Counted from the stretch's first letter, positions 1 through 10,607 are shown. The stretch is DNA of 64,000 nucleotides from Agelas oroides (GCA_949130485.1 OX422189.1:5719920-5783919); one strand, 5' to 3'. Notes: a model not told the origin generated them from the sequence alone. Program-made: numbers and translations.

Positions 1-905
1 CTGTACAAATGTAAGCAAGGGACTAAGTTGCAATCTTCCCCATGATATTTTGTAGTCTACACAATCTCTCTTATACGTACACACGTGTTGTGTGTCACTA
101 CATAAACACCAACACATCCACACCCACGACATATGTGTGTATGTATAAGTGTAGACTACAAAATATCATGTGGAAGATTGTGGTGCTTGCACTTTTAGAC
201 CAATTTAAATATCAATTTTCTAGAAAATGGAATCTGATTTCATGGCCCTTTGACCTCCCATGAAATGAAAAATCTAATTTAGGAGGCATATATCCCACCT
301 AGTATAGTTTTGCCTATACAACAGGTGGGGCTTAACTGTGATAATTTCCCTCCCTGAGGGCTACAAGCGAAATTATGGCTCATAATTCCCTCTCCATTTA
401 TTTTTAGCTCACAGTCCACTACACTGCTATACTATATAGTATAGATTTTATACACAGTTGTGTGTAAATAATATTGAAGTTACTGTAAACACTTACACAT
501 GTACAGATGTGTTTACTGTAATAACAACAAGTGACCAATCAGGTGGAGTATATAATAGTTATAGCACAGGTGGCCAGAGATTTATGGCTGTAGTAAACAA
601 ACCTTGTCCTCAGGCTAGCTACGCCCTCGGACTCAGTCTGTTTACTGTCATAAATCCCTGGCACTGTGCTATTGTAATGTTCGGCGCGGCTGCGGGGCGA
701 GTCAGCGGCTTCAACCAGAAGAATGGCAAAAATCATAGTATTTGCATGTGCCAGGACAACTTGTGCATACAGACTCACTCTTTATAGCCAGGTACAAAAT
801 CAGGGCCGATATAAAATCGGGCTAGACTCATAAAATCAGGTGTGACTAACCGTGTACAGATATTACAAGACAGATAATACAAGACAGATATTACAAGACA
901 ATACA

Positions 906-1266
906 TCAGGTTTCATTCCTCCCAAGCTCCTGGTAATAACTCCCAATGTGCTGGGGAGCTGAAAGGAATCACTGGGTCAACAGTAGTGTCACCTATGTGG
1001 AGGTGAGCACACCCAATCCCTACCTCCATAGTGGACAATGACTCGGATGTCTGGCTTGTCAATCCCCATCCCAAATGCTACCGTTGCCACAATGCACTGT
1101 GTGCCTGTATATATTTGTGTGTGCATGTATGTGTGTATGTGAGAAGAACAGTCAGACAGACAGACAGGCAGACAGACAGACAGACAGACAGGTACATGTA
1201 CCTGAAGCTCATCCCTGAGGAACTTGTGATGAGTCTCTTTCCTCTGCTCATTGCTCAGACCAGGTA
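906..1266 (-). pseudogene. RecQ-type DEAD/DEAH helicase, C-terminal exon fragment (copy 1)
   Basis: Three consecutive exons read on the minus strand. Exon 1 (about 1266-1202) encodes GLSNEQRKETHHKFLRDELQ and ends at a GT donor. Exon 2 (1096-1024) starts CIVATVAFGMGIDKPDIR and runs to VHYG, helicase motif V. Exon 3 (958-906) reads APQHIGSYYQELGR and then reaches a stop three codons later. Phases agree (0, then 1) and introns are 105 and 65 bp, typical of compact invertebrate genes. In RecQ proteins the last motif is Q-x-x-G-R-A-G-R-D-G; here it ends at QELGR-NET-stop, so motif VI is cut. No earlier exons with the ATP-binding motifs were found, so this is probably a captured or decayed fragment. 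Confidence 0.72.
1153..1191. repeat. GACA microsatellite
   Basis: About nine to ten copies of GACA with one GGCA variant, inside the first intron of the RecQ-like fragment. An identical copy is at 5805-5843. Confidence 0.9.
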
Positions 1267-1268
1267 CT

Positions 1269-2110
1269 TGTCACAGTTCACAGACTTTTTTTTATTTAAA
1301 TGGGGCAGGGGTGGAATTGTCAGGAACATTCGCTCCTCTTCCTCCTCCCACTGTGAGAAAACAACTTGAAAAAGGTCAACTGGACTTTGTCACCTTTTCT
1401 GGCACATTTCTTACTCATGAAGGGTCCTCCCCACACCATAGTGCCTAACTCCACTGGAACTAAAACAATGGTGGAAACCACACTTTAATGGGTGGATGAA
1501 AGGTGCCACGCAATCTTAATATTTCTAGTACAGAGACCCTACTTTTACATGCATTCAATGGTGCTTACACTGCAAAAACAAGTTAGTTGTTTTAACCACA
1601 GAGTGGTTGCCCTGGTTGCAGACAAACTGGAGAGACATTTAGTTATGAGAGGTTCACTTTGGTATTAGAGACTAATTGCATAAGGCAACCCAAGGGGCAG
1701 CTGCCAAGTTCATCTTACAACCACAACACACTGAAAACCCTCATAACATCTGTCATTCCCTCACCTGAGAGCATGGAAGTTCCTTACTGGAACAAAAGTG
1801 CATTTGTAATGCTCCTTCACAGATGTTCTCCCACCTCATTCCCAAATCAATCTACAGCTTCTTATGGCACATTCAGCTGACTATCATATGCTACTTTCCT
1901 TATCTCTGTTGAGTATTGTCAAATACATAGGCTATGTCAGCCTTTTTCTTGTGCAGGTTATCAGTTGAAGATGGATGGCTATGTGCAGGAGAAGGCGATT
2001 CTGGGTAGCTATGGTAGTGCTGCTGAACTGTCAGGTTGGCAATCAAACACGAAGAATCATCCACTAAATACATACCTACCTGAGGACTATGCATACAGCT
2101 GTTTAAGCCA
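1269..2110. other. No gene recognised
   Basis: Unique DNA. About 1563-1690 resembles the left end of a CACTG(C/T)AAAAAC repeat also seen at 25477 and 50449. A minus-strand open frame at 1900-2094 has a protein-like composition but no recognisable domain or splice signals. Confidence 0.4.
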
Positions 2111-2118
2111 CATCACAG

Positions 2119-2414
2119 CAGTGTTGTTTTAGTTTAACATTCAGACTAGTAGTTTAGTTTTAGTTTAATTAGGCTATAGATTCAAACTGTTAGTTTAGTT
2201 GTAGTTTTAATTACTAAATCTAAAAACAGTTAATATCAGTACTTTTAGTTGTAGTTAACTACTGTTTTGGGTTTATTTCAAATTGGTTTAGTTGTAGTTT
2301 TTAATTAATAGACTAAAGCAGCATCAATTTTAGTTTTCGTTTTAATTATTAAAAGGTTTTATGCCTTATTAAAATAGATTTTAGTTTTGATTTTAGTTAA
2401 CTAAAACAACACTG
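2119..2414. mobile_element. hAT-type MITE, 296 bp
   Basis: The ends are inverted repeats, CAGTGTTGTTTTAGTT and its complement, and are flanked by a perfect 8-bp target duplication, CATCACAG, at 2111-2118 and 2415-2422. An 8-bp duplication with CAGTG-starting ends is the signature of the hAT superfamily. The interior is AT-rich and made of degenerate TTAGTTTAG words with no coding capacity, so it needs a transposase from elsewhere. Confidence 0.88.
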
Positions 2415-2569
2415 CATCACAGCACCTGAGCCAACAAACAGCTTCAGCAACAGATTTACATGAGCAGGCATCCATGTGCTCAATGTCATCATTTTGGCTT
2501 TTGTAATGAAGGCTACTGCATACACGGTGTATGTAGTATGATAGTAAATAGTCTACCTGAAAGCTGTTG

Positions 2570-2665
2570 CCATAGTCCAAGGGTGGGTTCAGTCAGCAGG
2601 AGTAATCCCAGGGGCAAGCTGCACATAACTACTTGGTTGCCATAGAAAAGACACAAGAATTTGCC
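2570..2665 (-). pseudogene. Relic of the tectonin lectin first exon
   Basis: On the minus strand this matches the signal-peptide region of the lectin gene at 3598-3690, including the GGATTACTCCTGCTGA core and the upstream ACCAAGTAG stretch. The frame and start codon are degraded. It lies about 0.3 kb downstream of the intact gene's stop, so the gene was once duplicated in tandem here. Confidence 0.55.
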
Positions 2666-2755
2666 ACTGCCCAGGCACGGCAGGCAGGCTAGGAAATAGT
2701 TTAACTATTCAGTTTTAGTATTAATTTAAGCACCTCTAATGTGTCCTTGTGTGAT

Positions 2756-2761
2756 TTTATT
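2756..2761 (-). terminator. Possible polyadenylation signal AATAAA
   Basis: AATAAA on the minus strand about 170 bp past the tectonin stop codon. This is a motif match only. Confidence 0.4.
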
Positions 2762-2931
2762 GCTGGAGCTGCTAGTTACTGAGAGCAATGTAGTGTTAAA
2801 ATCCAGAGCAAATAAAAACCAAACAGTTGCATTAACTTGCAGAACTTCTAACAATTAGTAAGTACAAGTAATTTTACTGTATGCATACATGTATGACAAG
2901 TTCAAAGTTTGACAATGTTCATTTTTCAAAT

Positions 2932-3663
2932 TTATATGGCAACTTGACGTTTGTAAATCCTTTTTGTTGAGCTTACTCCGAAAACTTCATCAATGCTAGC
3001 ATCACACTGTGACAGTGCTCCCTCCACCCTCTCCCAGTTTGCAATGCACGGCTTCTTGCACCTGAAGATTTGGTTCTGAGCATTCACACCAAACACTTCT
3101 TCTTGCCCACCAGCTGTTATGTGCTTCAGTTTTCCAGGAATATGTCGCCATGATCCACTTCCATCTACCGGGCGTGTGAATATATTATTGGCAGAGTTTA
3201 CACCATAGACATAGTCATAGCCGCCATCAATCTGTTTGAGTCGTCCAGGGACATTTATCCATGATCCTGTGCATGGCTTTTTGCACTTGTAAATGTAGTC
3301 ATTTGAGTTGACACCCCAGATGTAGCCATTCCCTGAAGCGGAGACATGCTTCAGTCGGCCAGGTATAAGCTTCCAGCTGTTGCCACTTCCATCAACTGGG
3401 CGTTTGTAGATATAATCGTTTGCATTCACTCCCCAGACCTCCTCATCACCTGCGTCAATTTGCTTAAGAACTCCTGGAATATGGGTCCAGAAGCCTGTGC
3501 AAGGTTGCACACATTTGTAGATTGAGCCACCACTGTTGACTCCCCATACATAGTTGACAGAGGCAGTCACGTGTTTCAGTTTACCTGGAATCAGTTTCCA
3601 TTGTCCAAGGGCAGGGCTGAGTACAGCACTCAGCAGGAGTAGTCCAAGAGCCCAGCTGTGCAT
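2932..3663 (-). CDS. Secreted tectonin-repeat lectin (fish-egg-lectin type), 243 aa
   Basis: Single-exon gene. The frame is open upstream to 3819, but I chose the ATG at 3663 because it is followed at once by a clear signal peptide (MHSWALGLLLLS...PALG, cleavage expected near residue 20). The mature part is six tectonin repeats of about 37 residues, each with a W-x-x-(I/V)-P-G-x-L-K start and a V-(W/Y/F)-G-V-N core; the sixth is the most divergent. Alternate repeats end in a K/R-C-x-x-P-C pair, suggesting regularly spaced disulfides. Tectonin proteins form six-bladed beta-propellers that bind bacterial lipopolysaccharide or glycans; a role in surface or innate recognition is inferred from the family. 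There is no transmembrane segment. Flanking exon relics on both sides show local duplication. Confidence 0.88.
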   Translation of the reverse strand: MHSWALGLLLLSAVLSPALGQWKLIPGKLKHVTASVNYVWGVNSGGSIYKCVQPCTGFWTHIPGVLKQIDAGDEEVWGVNANDYIYKRPVDGSGNSWKLIPGRLKHVSASGNGYIWGVNSNDYIYKCKKPCTGSWINVPGRLKQIDGGYDYVYGVNSANNIFTRPVDGSGSWRHIPGKLKHITAGGQEEVFGVNAQNQIFRCKKPCIANWERVEGALSQCDASIDEVFGVSSTKRIYKRQVAI

Positions 3664-3753
3664 TGCTACTTGGTTGCTGTATGTGCAAATCGAATAAGAA
3701 TTTGTGACTGCACTACAAGAGTATATGTCAGTTTGGGACTCTCTGATCTTTTT

Positions 3754-3761
3754 TTTATATA
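3754..3761 (-). promoter_or_regulatory. TATA-like box of the tectonin gene
   Basis: TATATAAA on the minus strand about 90-100 bp before the chosen ATG. It supports the downstream start at 3663, because the box lies inside the longer open frame. Confidence 0.45.
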
Positions 3762-3879
3762 TGCCTGATACAATAGAAATGCATGCTTCCATAGTTGTTA
3801 TGCCTATAGCTAATGGCAATCAACTTTGAACCATGCAAACATGTTTGAGATCAACAATCAAAATAGCTGCCTGCAATCA

Positions 3880-3935
3880 GAGGCCAGCTGCGCATGGCTA
3901 CTGTACATTATGTGATGGCACAAGAATTTGGAAAT
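3880..3935 (-). pseudogene. Second relic of the tectonin first exon
   Basis: Short minus-strand match to the start-codon region and 5' leader of the lectin gene (CAGCTGNGCATNGCTACT... and ...GAATTTG). It lies upstream of the gene. Too short for a firm call. Confidence 0.35.
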
Positions 3936-4139
3936 ACACAGCCCCCATTGACTGTAATTTGTTATGTAGAAGGTTGTGAATAGCACCTGTATGAGTACAT
4001 GCACTCCACTTTGTTCAAGTATACACACTCCTTCAAGACATCTCTGTGTGGGAGGGTATGCGTAAGAAAGCTTGTGTAGACTACAGAAGATCATGGGAAA
4101 GTTTACAATATACTTCTTTCTCGCAAGCTGAAGTAGTAT

Positions 4140-4650
4140 CGAGTTACACTGAAGGAGTTTATACATAATACTCTCTTAATGCATTCTACCACATAAACAC
4201 CAACATATCCACACCCAACACACAAGACATGACTGTGTGCGTACGTATAAGAAAGATTGTGTAGCAGTTATAGAGTTACACTGAAGGAGTTTATACATAA
4301 TACTCCCTCGAAGCATTTCACCACATAAACACTGACATATCCACACCCAACACACAACACATGACTTGTGTGTGTACGTATAAGAGAGATTGTGTAGACT
4401 ACAAAATATCATGGGGAAGATTGCAACTTAGTCCCTTGCTCACATTTGTACAGTAGTTATAGAGTTACACTGAAGGAGTTTATACATAATACTTCCTCGA
4501 AGCATTTCACCACATAAACACTGACATATCCACACCCAACACACAACACATGTGTGTGTACGTATAAGAGAGATTGTGTAGACTACAAAATATCATGGGG
4601 AAGATTGCAACTTAGTCCCTTGCTTACATTTGTACAGTAGTTATAGAGTT
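4140..4650. repeat. Tandem array, unit about 185 bp
   Basis: Units start with GTTATAGAGTTACACTGAAG near 4267 and 4456, with a shortened unit before (4140-4262) and a more diverged one from about 4000. Each unit carries a GTATAAGAGAGATTGTGTAG block that also appears, inverted, at the start of both 1.57-kb copies. Confidence 0.75.
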
Positions 4651-4734
4651 ACCTGTACAAATGTAAGCAAGGGACTAAGTTGCAATCTTCCCCATGATAT
4701 TTTGTAGTCTACACAATCTCTCTTATACGTACAC
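4556..4734. repeat. Perfect palindrome, arms 82 bp, loop 15 bp
   Basis: 4556-4637 is the exact reverse complement of 4653-4734. The left arm is the last tandem unit and the right arm is the start of duplicated copy 2, so the junction of the two repeats is itself a hairpin. A weaker inverted copy lies at about 4795-4838, and likewise 143-186. Confidence 0.85.
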
Positions 4735-6217
4735 ACGTGTTGTGTGTCACTACATAAACACCAACACATCCACACCCACGACATATGTGTGTATGTATAA
4801 GTGTAGACTACAAAATATCATGTGGAAGATTGTGGTGCTTGCACTTTTAGACCAATTTAAATATCAATTTTCTAGAAAATGGAATCTGATTTCATGGCCC
4901 TTTGACCTCCCATGAAATGAAAAATCTAATTTAGGAGGCATATATCCCACCTAGTATAGTTTTGCCTATACAACAGGTGGGGCTTAACTGTGATAATTTC
5001 CCTCCCTGAGGGCTACAAGCGAAATTATGGCTCATAATTCCCTCTCCATTTATTTTTAGCTCACAGTCCACTACACTGCTATACTATATAGTATAGATTT
5101 TATACACAGTTGTGTGTAAATAATATTGAAGTTACTGTAAACACTTACACATGTACAGATGTGTTTACTGTAATAACAACAAGTGACCAATCAGGTGGAG
5201 TATATAATAGTTATAGCACAGGTGGCCAGAGATTTATGGCTGTAGTAAACAAACCTTGTCCTCAGGCTAGCTACGCCCTCGGACTCAGTCTGTTTACTGT
5301 CATAAATCCCTGGCACTGTGCTATTGTAATGTTCGGCGCGGCTGCGGGGCGAGTCAGCGGCTTCAACCAGAAGAATGGCAAAAATCATAGTATTTGCATG
5401 TGCCAGGACAACTTGTGCATACAGACTCACTCTTTATAGCCAGGTACAAAATCAGGGCCGATATAAAATCGGGCTAGACTCATAAAATCAGGTGTGACTA
5501 ACCGTGTACAGATATTACAAGACAGATAATACAAGACAGATATTACAAGACAATACATCAGGTTTCATTCCTCCCAAGCTCCTGGTAATAACTCCCAATG
5601 TGCTGGGGAGCTGAAAGGAATCACTGGGTCAACAGTAGTGTCACCTATGTGGAGGTGAGCACACCCAATCCCTACCTCCATAGTGGACAATGACTCGGAT
5701 GTCTGGCTTGTCAATCCCCATCCCAAATGCTACCGTTGCCACAATGCACTGTGTGCCTGTATATATTTGTGTGTGCATGTATGTGTGTATGTGAGAAGAA
5801 CAGTCAGACAGACAGACAGGCAGACAGACAGACAGACAGACAGGTACATGTACCTGAAGCTCATCCCTGAGGAACTTGTGATGAGTCTCTTTCCTCTGCT
5901 CATTGCTCAGACCAGGTACTTGTCACAGTTCACAGACTTTTTTTTATTTAAATGGGGCAGGGGTGGAATTGTCAGGAACATTCGCTCCTCTTCCTCCTCC
6001 CACTGTGAGAAAACAACTTGAAAAAGGTCAACTGGACTTTGTCACCTTTTCTGGCACATTTCTTACTCATGAAGGGTCCTCCCCACACCATAGTGCCTAA
6101 CTCCACTGGAACTAAAACAATGGTGGAAACCACACTTTGGGTGGATGAAAGGTGCCACGCAACCTTAATATTTCTAGTACAGAGACCCTACTTTTACATG
6201 CATTCAATGGTGCTTAC
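4653..6217. repeat. Copy 2 of the near-identical 1.57-kb duplicated block
   Basis: Same sequence as 1-1568. The arrangement is a 4652-bp unit repeated in tandem with a truncated second copy. Near-identity over noncoding DNA means a very recent duplication or an assembly overlap. The block begins directly after a 15-bp loop, forming the right arm of the 4556-4734 palindrome. Confidence 0.9.
5558..5918 (-). pseudogene. RecQ-type helicase, C-terminal exon fragment (copy 2)
   Basis: Identical to the fragment at 906-1266, shifted by 4652: exons about 5918-5854, 5748-5676 and 5610-5558. It stops at the same place inside motif VI. Being inside the duplicated block, it gives no independent evidence of function. 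Confidence 0.72.
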
Positions 6218-6218
6218 T

Positions 6219-6500
6219 CAGTGGCGGATCTAGGATTTTTAAAAGGGGGGTTCCAGTGTGCACTTGATCGCTATATTTGGTGAAGCGTAATAAAGCGCGC
6301 AAAGTGCGCCGGTGTGGGGGCATGCTCCCCAGGAAAATTTTTGATTTCAGACCTTCTGAGATCGTTTCTGGTGCCGTTTTGAGGTGAAATAGCAAGAGTT
6401 GGAACACCTACTGCCAATGTAGTCATTGTGTTTGAAGCCTTTAAACACTCGCAGAATTTAAAGGCGTCGCTCTGCAGAGGCTGCAAAGCAGCTCAGTGAG
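6219..6500. mobile_element. One end of an hAT-like element
   Basis: It starts CAGTGGCGGATCTAGG followed by a purine/G run, and contains GGGGGCATGCTCCCCAGGAAAATT. That internal block recurs in the elements at 40536-41153 and 46878-47393. No matching right end was found, so it is truncated. The insertion point coincides with the end of duplicated copy 2. Confidence 0.55.
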
Positions 6501-6544
6501 GTGCAGGAAAAAAAAGAAGAAAATGTTAGTTAGCTACTGTACTT

Positions 6545-6790
6545 GTTCAGTCATTGCTCTGTGGGCCACAGTGCACCCTTATCTCTTCTGTTCCATAGTG
6601 CACCTTCATCCTTCAGTTTGTCCCATATATTACACTGTTATATATATATACCTTTTCCCTGTCCCATAGTGCACTCACATCCTTTTTTACACTAGCTAGC
6701 TGCTATACTCTTTTCTGTCTCATAGTGCACCCTCATCCTTTTGTCCCACAGTACACTAGCTGCTATTTTTTTTTCGGTCTCATATAGGCA
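6545..6790. repeat. Diverged tandem repeat
   Basis: Three to four imperfect units built on TCCCATAGTGCAC followed by a T-rich stretch. 6870-7630 after it holds no recognisable gene. Confidence 0.5.
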
Positions 6791-6814
6791 GTATATGGAG
6801 AATATACTACATGT

Positions 6815-6864
6815 TAGCCTCGTTCCCAGGCCTTCAATCACAGCTAATGCGGTGGAAGGCCTGG
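6815..6864. mobile_element. Relic of the TAGCCTCG foldback family
   Basis: Left end TAGCCTCGTTCCCAGGCCTTC is followed by a partial inverted copy, GGAAGGCCTGG. The outer right end is lost. Confidence 0.55.
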
Positions 6865-8243
6865 TAAAACTCCTACGTAGAATGACATCAAGCAAACGTT
6901 TGGAGGACATTTGGAGGTGTGGTACTTCTGGTAAACCACAGTCATAGGTCTAGACTAGTCTAAGCCAAAGCAGGTGCTATCACAGACAGGTGTTCAAAAC
7001 GACAGAGCAGTCTGGTGTTACTTCTCGGGTTCAGGAGGGGTCCTAATATTTCGAAATATAAGGACGGGGGATAACTATTTTGGGAGAGAACAAATTTTTC
7101 ATGACAGGAGCTCCCCTCCAAATTCCAAAAATAGGGTTCCTCATTCGCTTTACGTGTGTATTCCTCTTCCCCCTTCATCTCGCTTGCCTACTGATAGGGT
7201 ATCCAACCTGAAATATCAATGTGTACGCAGTGATTCCAAAACAGTGGTTTTCATAAGAGTCTGTCATTATAACAATGGACCTCCCGGAACTAATTTCTCA
7301 TGCAGAAGCTGAAATATATGGACCCCTGAGCAGATTTTTCCGAAATATAATGACCGCCTATGGACCCCCACAGGTCAGGGCCTGCGTGCATTTTCTAAAG
7401 TGTAGAAAAAGTGTTTGATACAGAACGATATAGACTGGACTCCAAATTGTGTCCTTTAGTTGACGGGGTTTTCTTCGAAGCCTCGGTGAGTAATGTATCA
7501 TCCATGTCTCGAAGATCTCCACAGTTGCTGCAGTTGTAGCTAGCCTCTGGCATTGTTGCACGGCTACATATAACACATCAGTTCTTGAATAGACATAGGA
7601 TATCTACTCACAATCGACACAAGTTAAACAAGGGGAGGCTGTCTTTTCACCCAATCCCATGTGGTACCGCCCTAATTGGTCATGTGACTTTCGGTGCAAC
7701 TTGCACGGCCTGCAGTACAGCGAGTCACTATAGCACCTTGTCAGTCCCGCGGTTGACCTAGGCTAGACTCTTGCAGCATGGAACTAGCTAGATGACTTCT
7801 TCCAGCGTTAGTACATGACGTTAATATTATGTTCTTTATTAGAAAAGTAGCCTGCCTGCATAAAGAATAAGGCTGATATTACTTGTTTTACTGGTTAAGT
7901 TGTACTGTAAGTTGTTCACCTGAAATTCAACCATGCAAGTTGATGCAAAACAGAACTGATTGTAAAATTTGACCATGAATACTTACAAAAAAATAACATC
8001 CTCATACCCAGGCCTTCTAATCATGCGTTAGTTTCTTGCAGTATGCCTGACAAGCACTGGAGTAAGAAGGACTGAGGCTAACAAAAATTGACTAGGTACA
8101 AAAATGACTACATACAACATGACAGCATGTAAGCATCATATATTAGGTCTTCACGTGGAAGGATACAACAGGCAGATCTTGACTGAATTCAGCTTCTACA
8201 AGTCTCAATCTGCAAGGAGAAATAGAAAAGTTCCCTCTCAACT

Positions 8244-8819
8244 CCGTCTCATGCCCATGCAGACTATTTTTCGGCACGCAGAGGGAAAAAAAGTCTGGTC
8301 AAAGGCCTATTCCGTTTTTGGATCCAAGTGCCACGATGGTGGCGCTCCAATCACATTGCTTCATGCGAATGACGTCATGTACTACAATAACTAATTTTAA
8401 GAAGGCTAGGCGGTTGAAGCGCTATCAGGAGACTAAAGCCAGGCAGAACCAGAGAATGGACTAGCGAAGGAATGCCAGGACTTCTGTGAACAGCGGTGTG
8501 CGCTTCTGAGCTTGACAACTGGCAGTGTGAAGTTTCTGAGCTTCAAATGTCGATAAGATTGTCCTGGCTTTCTGACGTTGACAGAAGCTTCAAGTTTCTC
8601 TGTTTCTTGGCGTTCGGAAGCTCCGAGAAGGATGATCCCTGCAACGAGCTGTCTCTTTTGAGTTCTTTCATAGTTTCAAGCTTTGTGTGACTTCACGTAA
8701 TGCATTTTTAAAGACGTTGCATCACCAATTTTTAAAACGCAGGGAACAAAAACGGAATAGGCCGTTGACCAGACTATTTTTCCCTCCCCATGTGGAAAAA
8801 TAGCCTGGGAACGAGACTA
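8244..8819. mobile_element. Nested foldback element, TAGTCTCG-type ends
   Basis: The right end AGCCTGGGAACGAGACTA and the left end (G)TCTCATGCCCATGCAGACT are diverged versions of the TAGCCTCG family. Inverted repeats of about 75 bp continue inward through TGGTCAA(A/C)GGCCTATTCCG. No clear target duplication remains. Confidence 0.6.
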
Positions 8820-9312
8820 AGCAACTCATGGACACTTGTGATAATAGGTCACCATATACATACCAAATAAAAGTAGTAAAGTTATGTGTATAGGATTAAG
8901 TTATTCCAACTGGGTGGATGGATAATTACCCAAGGCCACTATTCGATGACTTTTCACTCAGAGCTTCAGATTGTGCGGCTTATATTTGAGGGCAGTGTCT
9001 CATCAATAGTCGACAGTATGCATGACGTTATGAGGAGGGGGAGAGGGGGGTCACAACGTCACAGTGATGTTACTTGGGAAAAAATAGTTTGTAGATGCTC
9101 CCTTAGAAGGGCCTTATGCTAATCACGTTTATGCTTCTGTCTGGATTTTACTTTCACTGGCTCTTACACTTTTAAAACCACTTGTGTGATGTGATGTGAT
9201 GAGGACACACTTTAGCACAAGGCACACCCAGTCACCCTCTACCAGTGCTATGAAATCCTCCCTTTCCTTCTTGTCACACTCACAATCTACCAGGAGGTTT
9301 GGAGAGCAGACA

Positions 9313-9384
9313 AAAGTGGCCAGATGTGGTAAGAAGCCTCTTGTATTTATACAGAAGAGGCTTCTTACTGCATCTGGCCACTTT
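9313..9384. repeat. Hairpin, 30-bp arms, 12-bp loop
   Basis: The arms 9313-9342 and 9355-9384 pair at 28 of 30 positions. See findings. Confidence 0.8.
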
Positions 9385-9900
9385 CAGGAGTCAATCCTTG
9401 TCCCCATCCCAGTATATCTACCCTCTCTCATTTATACGTAAAGTAAAACATCGCTAAATCAATAAGCTGCCTTACCTGTCGAGGAGAACACGCTGCTCCT
9501 GCCGTTCGCAAGCGCAGTGTCCAACATATTTGCCTTCATCAATGACCTTTCGTCCTGGAGGCCTATCACGTGATCCGCATGGGATTGGGTGAAAAGACAG
9601 CCTCCCGTTAAACAAGTGGCTGTCGCATGGAAGGCGGAACAATCTTTTCAAGGTATAGCAATGACGTCATACATGTAACTAAACGTGAAACAGATAGTGG
9701 ACAAAATCCGGATACTACGCCGCAATTTTGATATTTGAACCCTCGAAATATTCGTTTCCCCGGAACAAATATTTCACATGAAATTAATCATCCCCCTTGA
9801 AATGGGTTTTCCCCTTCTTAGCGCTTCTTTGTCGGCGGAAAGTTCGTACAAGAACAGTCATATATCAGAGAGTCGATAGACTCTCCATGTAGGGATGGCG

Positions 9901-10455
9901 TAGCCTCGTTCCCAGGCCTTCGCACGTTGATCGCTTGCAGTACGAAATAATCATTTCATCACGTGATGTGTGCCACAGCTTACGTCACGACCATTCTACT
10001 GAAATCAATGATGTCATAGATGAGCTAGAGCCCAGTTTAGCGTTGAAAGAGGCCCCCAGAGATCACAGTAATGGTTCGTGTACGAACTTACCTAAGTACT
10101 AAAAGTCTCGGCAGCGAAAGAGCACAAGCTGCCATGTTTAGCTGGATAGTAGACGTCTATACTCAGATACCTTGGCCACATCGTGTTACTAGGTCGAACC
10201 TGGATTTTGGCTCCTCGTCTTCTTCAGCTCGAGTTTACTATTGTAGTCTATCGTACGCGCGTGACCTGTTTCAGGTTCTTCCAGCTCCATTTGTGGTTAT
10301 CTCTGCAACCAATGGTGCAACACGGCGCCGCCATATCTGGTGTGACGTAAAATTACGGCTGCGGCACACATCACGTGATGAAACGGACCAGGCCTTCTGA
10401 GCGAATTATTTCGTACTGCAAGCGACGAACGCGCGAAGGCCTGGGAACGAGGCTA
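9901..10455. mobile_element. TAGCCTCG foldback-family element, 555 bp
   Basis: Ends TAGCCTCGTTCCCAGGCC and its complement; the inverted repeats run about 100 bp, including GCTTGCAGTACGAAATAAT and CATCACGTGATGTGTGCC. Flanks GGGATGGCG (9892-9900) and GGGATGGCT (10456-10464) match at 8 of 9 bases, a 9-bp target duplication. No transposase. Confidence 0.82.
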
Positions 10456-10607
10456 GGGATGGCTCCGACGAGCCGTATAACTTCACCACAAATACGCTAA
10501 AAGGATATTTAAGCGCCCAGACATCCTCTTTGAGTGCCTTTATGATCAGCAAGACTCATATAAGTGGCCAAAAGCCACGCGGAAGACAGCTAAACGCGAA
10601 AGTGTGC

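Larger units (their letters stand above)
1..1568. repeat. Copy 1 of a near-identical 1.57-kb duplicated block
   Basis: The block matches 4653-6217 at a constant offset of 4652. I see only a 3-base indel near 1486 and one substitution near 1524. It starts exactly at the window edge, so its true left end is unknown. It carries RecQ-like exons (906-1266), a GACA microsatellite and no other recognisable gene. Open frames at 42-263 and 458-787 are identical in both copies but match nothing I know. The right end stops where a different transposon-like end begins in each copy: CACTGCAAAAAC here, CAGTGGCGG in copy 2. Confidence 0.9.
7633..9606. mobile_element. Inverted-repeat DNA element, 1974 bp, 10-bp target duplication
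   Basis: The ends are inverted repeats beginning GGGAGGCTGTCTTTTCACCC (about 29 bp). They are flanked by a perfect direct repeat GTTAAACAAG at 7623-7632 and 9607-9616. A 9-10-bp duplication suggests a Mutator-like element, but no transposase was recognised; the small frames at 8886-9122 and 9196-9441 have no known domain. It hosts a nested element at 8244-8819 and a hairpin at 9313-9384. Confidence 0.82.

Noticed and set aside
458-787. 109-codon frame and its antisense partner, identical in both 1.57-kb copies
   Set aside because: Identity reflects the duplication, not selection; no start context, domain or composition supports coding.
3664-3819. N-terminal extension of the tectonin frame by 52 codons
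   Set aside because: The signal peptide starts at the internal ATG and a TATA-like box lies inside the extension.
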